The translations under genes and the position numbers were made by a program. A DNA stretch of 11,659 bases from Tateyamaria sp. (GTDB lineage: Bacteria > Pseudomonadota > Alphaproteobacteria > Rhodobacterales > Rhodobacteraceae). Below the pieces are notes generated by a model that made no database searches, had not been told where the DNA came from, and saw nothing but the letters and a program-made list of their open reading frames with translations. Below, piece after piece: positions 8,875-11,659 of the stretch (the stretch's first letter is position 1; every line of letters starts with the position of its first letter). Location of the stretch: the NCBI GenBank assembly GCA_018668195.1, contig JABITU010000167.1, forward strand, positions 1 through 11,659. Reading direction: 5' to 3'.

Positions 8875-8997
8875 GTATGTCCGTAAGTTACGGACATTAA
8901 CTTGGCCCGTGGCGTATGTTGATGTCGGCCCGATTGGCCCTAACGGGGGACAAGGCCCCAACATGCTGCGCGTGCATACCAAAGGCGCGTCACCGCG
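8875..8997 (-). other. Intergenic region upstream of the helicase gene
   Basis: These 123 bases between the end of the glycosyltransferase remnant and the helicase start must hold the helicase promoter if the gene has its own. I cannot assign convincing -35 and -10 boxes. A short GGGG/CCCC inverted repeat (around 8955-8968) has no T tract after it, so it is not called as a terminator. The 21-bp palindrome is the only strong element. Confidence 0.4.
8877..8897. repeat. Perfect 21-bp inverted repeat upstream of the helicase start (possible operator or leader hairpin)
   Basis: The plus strand reads ATGTCCGTAA, then a central G, then TTACGGACAT; the ten-base arms are exact reverse complements. 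It ends two bases before the helicase start codon on the minus strand. The odd-centred form resembles operators of TetR-type repressors. In RNA it could form a nine-pair stem with a three-base loop next to the start codon. Which role applies, if either, cannot be told from sequence alone. Confidence 0.6.
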
Positions 8998-9933
8998 TCA
9001 AACGTCAGCATCAGGGAAGTGTTTGCGCGCAATAGTCGCAAGGTCTAAGTCAACGATGCGCAAAAGACCGTGCGCGTCCAGCCGCGCACGCATTGTGGGA
9101 CTGTCGCGGACCACCTCATCATAGAACTGCCGCAGACCCGCATCCCCCGCATCCGTATGGAGAAGGGATAACAGATCATGCAAGGACATGCCGCCCTGTT
9201 GCGCAGGCGCTGCAGCCGGCAATTCGGCCCGGTATGATCCGTGCTTAAACCGATCGTCAAATGCGGCACGCCAAGCGTCCCAGGAAGGTGCATGGCAATG
9301 CGCAAGATCCAACGACCCCAGTTCAACAGCCTCTTGCAATGTCGCATCGTTCTGGAACGCATTGTGTATTTGCAGCTTAATGTTGGGCAATCTTGTGCGA
9401 ACAAAAAGCTTTCCCGCAAGATGGCTGAGAAACCCACCGCGGATATATCTTCCGAACGTCGGGTATATTTGTTCGACCGTCGCGCGTCGCGTGGCATCTG
9501 CCGGGATAAATGCTTTGAACGCGTTTTCACTGTCGCCCAGCTTTTCCATCGGACGCACACGGGCGGACATCTGACAGGGCCCCAGAGCGCCCAGACACTT
9601 TGCGACGCTGCGCTCTGAGACCAGGAATTCATTGACGTCCATGTGGATCAGCCAATCAACCTCTGCGCGCCGGTTATAGGCATGGGTTGCGTTATAGCTT
9701 TGCCGAACCTGGTGCCGGTTCGGCCGTTTTTTGCTAAGCTTTTTCTAATGCGCCTGGTCGCAGATCTGCACCCGGGCTTTCGGATGCGCCTTCAGATGCG
9801 CATAGGCGACCGGATTGGCCGCGTCGAGGTACAGGTACAGCCTGTGCGCACCTTGTTCCAGATGATAGGCCGCAAAACGCAGTATGTCGGGCGCGGGTGC
9901 GCGAATTGTGGCAGAAAGACCCCAGATGCTCAA
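8998..9933 (-). pseudogene. Family 2-type glycosyltransferase gene interrupted by an in-frame amber stop
   Basis: The minus strand holds two open frames in the same phase, 9933-9748 and 9744-8998, separated only by TAG at 9745-9747. Read through, they give 310 amino acids plus the stop position (codon 63). The N-terminal half (SATIRAPAPDILRFAAYHLE, then RLYLYLDAANP) and the continuation (RPNRHQVRQSYNATHAYNRRAEVDWLIHMDVNEF) together look like one Rhodobacteraceae glycosyltransferase of the Glyco_tranf_2_4 type, probably transferring a sugar to a surface glycan. No frameshift or second stop is seen. Homologues as I recall them carry Trp after the CDxxH stretch, so a TGG-to-TAG change is likely. 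The metal-binding DxD site reads DVN (99-101). The start codon is TTG, placed by the usual MSxWGL N-terminus. A sequencing error or stop read-through are alternatives. Confidence 0.75.
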
Positions 9934-9939
9934 GGATCA

Positions 9940-10252
9940 GTTCCCCAGTGGATCAAAATGTCGTTCGACTGTCTCATCAAAATCCGGCTCTTTTTGGGCG
10001 TAGCATGTCAGGGACGGCGGGCAGGTCAAGCTGTTCGGTGCCTTGCAGGGACATCCTGACTGGAGCGTGCCGCGCTGCGCTTTCGCGTGGCTGCTATGCC
10101 CGAGAATTGATGGGCCCGGTCGACCTGTCATTTCGACCCTGTCGGCGGCACTCTGAACGCTTGCGGGCGCAAGACTGGCCCAACACCCCCAGCGCGGCGC
10201 GGCGCGGGCCGGTCCGGGTCACCGCAGGCAGGAACATGTCTCGCGCCTTGGC
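9940..10252. other. About 310 bases without a convincing gene, between prfC and the glycosyltransferase remnant
   Basis: Every frame here is short, or rich in Cys, Arg and Pro in the way of chance frames in GC-rich DNA. On the minus strand the last residues before the stop at 9937-9939 (DFDETVERHFDPLGN) look protein-like, and MSLQGTEQLDLPAVPDM appears in another frame just upstream. This could be the decayed end of a gene, but I cannot identify it. A very GC-rich run lies around 10190-10220. No hairpin with a T tract was found after prfC. Confidence 0.4.
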
Positions 10253-11659
10253 TCAGACCATCATTTCCTTGGTCGCGGTCAGCGTAATGTCGGGGTAATC
10301 GCGTGCGACGCGGTCTATATCCCATTGTAATCTGGTTAGATAAACAACATGTCCATCGTTATCGTGTGCAATGTGCTGCTTGTTTGAATCACTGAACTTT
10401 TCAACAGCGAGCTTGTCACCGCTGACCCATCTTGCGGAGGTAAACTGTGAGGCTCCAAACCGCACTGGCAAACCGTACTCAAGTTCGATCCGGCTGGCCA
10501 GCACTTCAAATTGTAACGCGCCCACGACGCCCACAATAAAACCAGAGCCGATATCGGGCTTGAACACTTTTGCTGCGCCCTCTTCGGCAAATTGCATCAG
10601 CGCTTTTTCCAGGTGCTTAGCCTTAAGTGGATCGCCCGCTCGAACCCCTTGCAGCAATTCCGGAGCAAAGGAGGGGATGCCGCTAACGCGCAGGGCCTCT
10701 CCTTCGGTCAGTGTGTCACCAATCCGCAATTGCCCGTGGTTTGGGATGCCGATAATGTCGCCGGCCCACGCCTCTTCGGCCAGTTCGCGATCAGACGCCA
10801 GAAACATCACTGGGTTTGAGATCGCCATCGGCTTTTTGGAACGCACATGGGTCAGCTTCATGCCGCGCTTGAAATGTCCCGACGCCATGCGAACAAAGGC
10901 GACGCGGTCGCGATGCTTTGGGTCCATGTTGGCCTGCACCTTGAAAACAAAGCCCGACACCTTTTTTTCCTCGGGTAAGATCTGGCGGGGCAGCGCGTTC
11001 TGGATCTGTGGTTGCGGACCATAACGCGCGATGCCTTCCATCAACTCTTTGACACCGAACGAGTTGATGGCAGATCCAAACCAGATTGGGGTCAACGACC
11101 CTTCGAGCATCGCAACGGGATCAAGTGGGGGCAGCAATTCACGCGCCATTTCAAGCTCTTCGCGAAGCTTTACCAGCTGATCTTGGGGAACATGCTCTGC
11201 CAGATTTGGATCATCTAGGCCATTAATCTCGATCGAAGTTGCGACCTTGTTTCGGTCAGCGCGGTCCATCAGTTCAAGCCGATCGCGCAGAATGTCATAA
11301 CAACCGATAAAATCGCGCCCGGTGCCAATGGGCCAGCTGGCGGGTGTAACGTCGATTGCCAGGTTCTCTTGTATTTCATCGATAATTTCGAAAATATCTC
11401 TGCTTTCCCGATCCATTTTGTTACAAAAGGTCAGGATCGGAAGGTCGCGCAGGCGGCAGACCTCGAACAGTTTTTGCGTCTGGCTTTCGACGCCTTTGGC
11501 ACCGTCAATCACCATGATTGCAGCATCCACGGCCGTTAGCGTGCGATAGGTGTCTTCGGAAAAGTCTGAGTGGCCCGGCGTGTCTACCAGATTGAACCGA
11601 AATTCCTTGTAATCAAACGACATTGCAGAAGCCGAAACAGAAATGCCGCGGTCTTTTTC
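10253..11659 (-). CDS. prfC: Peptide chain release factor 3, lacking its N-terminus (5' end outside window)
   Basis: RF3 is a GTPase that removes RF1 or RF2 from the ribosome after peptide release. The frame stays open to the last base, giving the C-terminal 468 residues of a protein usually of about 525-535, so the P-loop (G1) is beyond the edge. Fragment residues show the switch I region RGISVSASAM (4-13), G3 DTPGHSDFSEDTYRTLTAVD (26-45) and G4 NKMD (80-83). Further on is the RF3-specific stretch TPASWPIGTGRDFIGCYD. Domain II and the RF3 C-terminal domain (KVFKPDIGSGFIVGVVGALQFEVLASRIE) follow, separating it from EF-G and from LepA. The Met at 11623 is internal (SASAM), not the start. Nothing looks damaged. 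It is followed on the same strand by a gene-poor stretch and the glycosyltransferase remnant, with no sign of functional linkage. Confidence 0.96.
   Translation of the reverse strand, partial: EKDRGISVSASAMSFDYKEFRFNLVDTPGHSDFSEDTYRTLTAVDAAIMVIDGAKGVESQTQKLFEVCRLRDLPILTFCNKMDRESRDIFEIIDEIQENLAIDVTPASWPIGTGRDFIGCYDILRDRLELMDRADRNKVATSIEINGLDDPNLAEHVPQDQLVKLREELEMARELLPPLDPVAMLEGSLTPIWFGSAINSFGVKELMEGIARYGPQPQIQNALPRQILPEEKKVSGFVFKVQANMDPKHRDRVAFVRMASGHFKRGMKLTHVRSKKPMAISNPVMFLASDRELAEEAWAGDIIGIPNHGQLRIGDTLTEGEALRVSGIPSFAPELLQGVRAGDPLKAKHLEKALMQFAEEGAAKVFKPDIGSGFIVGVVGALQFEVLASRIELEYGLPVRFGASQFTSARWVSGDKLAVEKFSDSNKQHIAHDNDGHVVYLTRLQWDIDRVARDYPDITLTATKEMMV

Noticed and set aside
8955..8968. GGGG/CCCC inverted repeat after the glycosyltransferase remnant as a terminator
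   Set aside because: The stem is only four base pairs and no T tract follows on the minus strand.
8875..8982. Helicase start at 8982, giving 36 more residues
   Set aside because: The added stretch is Gly/Pro-rich, not domain-like, runs through the palindrome, and precedes the standard MTKFSDL beginning.
9745..9747. TAG as a recoded amino acid such as pyrrolysine
   Set aside because: Nothing nearby suggests recoding machinery, the protein family is not known for it, and a Trp codon changed by one base explains it more simply.
9897..10298. Plus-strand frame of 133 codons in the gene-poor stretch
   Set aside because: It is Arg- and Cys-rich, overlaps the ends of prfC and the glycosyltransferase on the other strand, and has no recognisable motif or ribosome binding site.
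10128..10325. Minus-strand frame of 65 codons across the prfC end
   Set aside because: It overlaps the C-terminus of prfC in another frame and reads as Arg/Pro-rich chance sequence.
11621..11623. Met codon as the prfC start
   Set aside because: It is internal to the conserved RGISVSASAM segment; the frame continues to the window edge and the P-loop must lie beyond.

Overview
The window looks like an ordinary chromosomal stretch from an alphaproteobacterium, most probably of the Rhodobacteraceae (Roseobacter group). This placement rests on the run nuoL-nuoM-nuoN-birA-coaX-rnj, on the style of the encoded proteins (NuoL with His/Asp-rich loops, a BirA without a DNA-binding domain, a type III pantothenate kinase, an RNase J), and on moderate-to-high GC. 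It is an inference from recognition, not from a database search.

Left half (1-7410, plus strand). A tightly packed gene run begins inside nuoL and continues through nuoM and nuoN, the three antiporter-like proton-pumping subunits of respiratory complex I. It then passes directly into birA (biotin protein ligase), coaX (type III pantothenate kinase, first step of CoA synthesis) and rnj (ribonuclease J). Gaps are from -1 to 31 bases, with no terminator or clear promoter between genes, so one transcript from the nuo promoter upstream of the window is likely. It ends at a strong hairpin with A and T tracts on either side (7373-7410), which can serve both converging strands.

Right half (7426-11659, minus strand). 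Reading leftward, the first gene is prfC (peptide chain release factor 3), whose 5' end lies outside the window. Next come about 310 bases with no convincing gene. Then comes a family 2-type glycosyltransferase gene split by an in-frame TAG at 9745-9747, so it is probably a recent pseudogene. Last is a DEAD-box RNA helicase with a complete motif set and a low-complexity basic tail. A perfect 10-1-10 inverted repeat lies two bases upstream of the helicase start codon, where the ribosome binding site would normally be.

I see no CRISPR array, transposase, tRNA, rRNA, phage gene or defence system. The points most worth checking are the amber-interrupted glycosyltransferase, the palindrome in the helicase leader, and the very short reading frames whose stops overlap the starts of birA and the helicase. 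The rest is conserved housekeeping.
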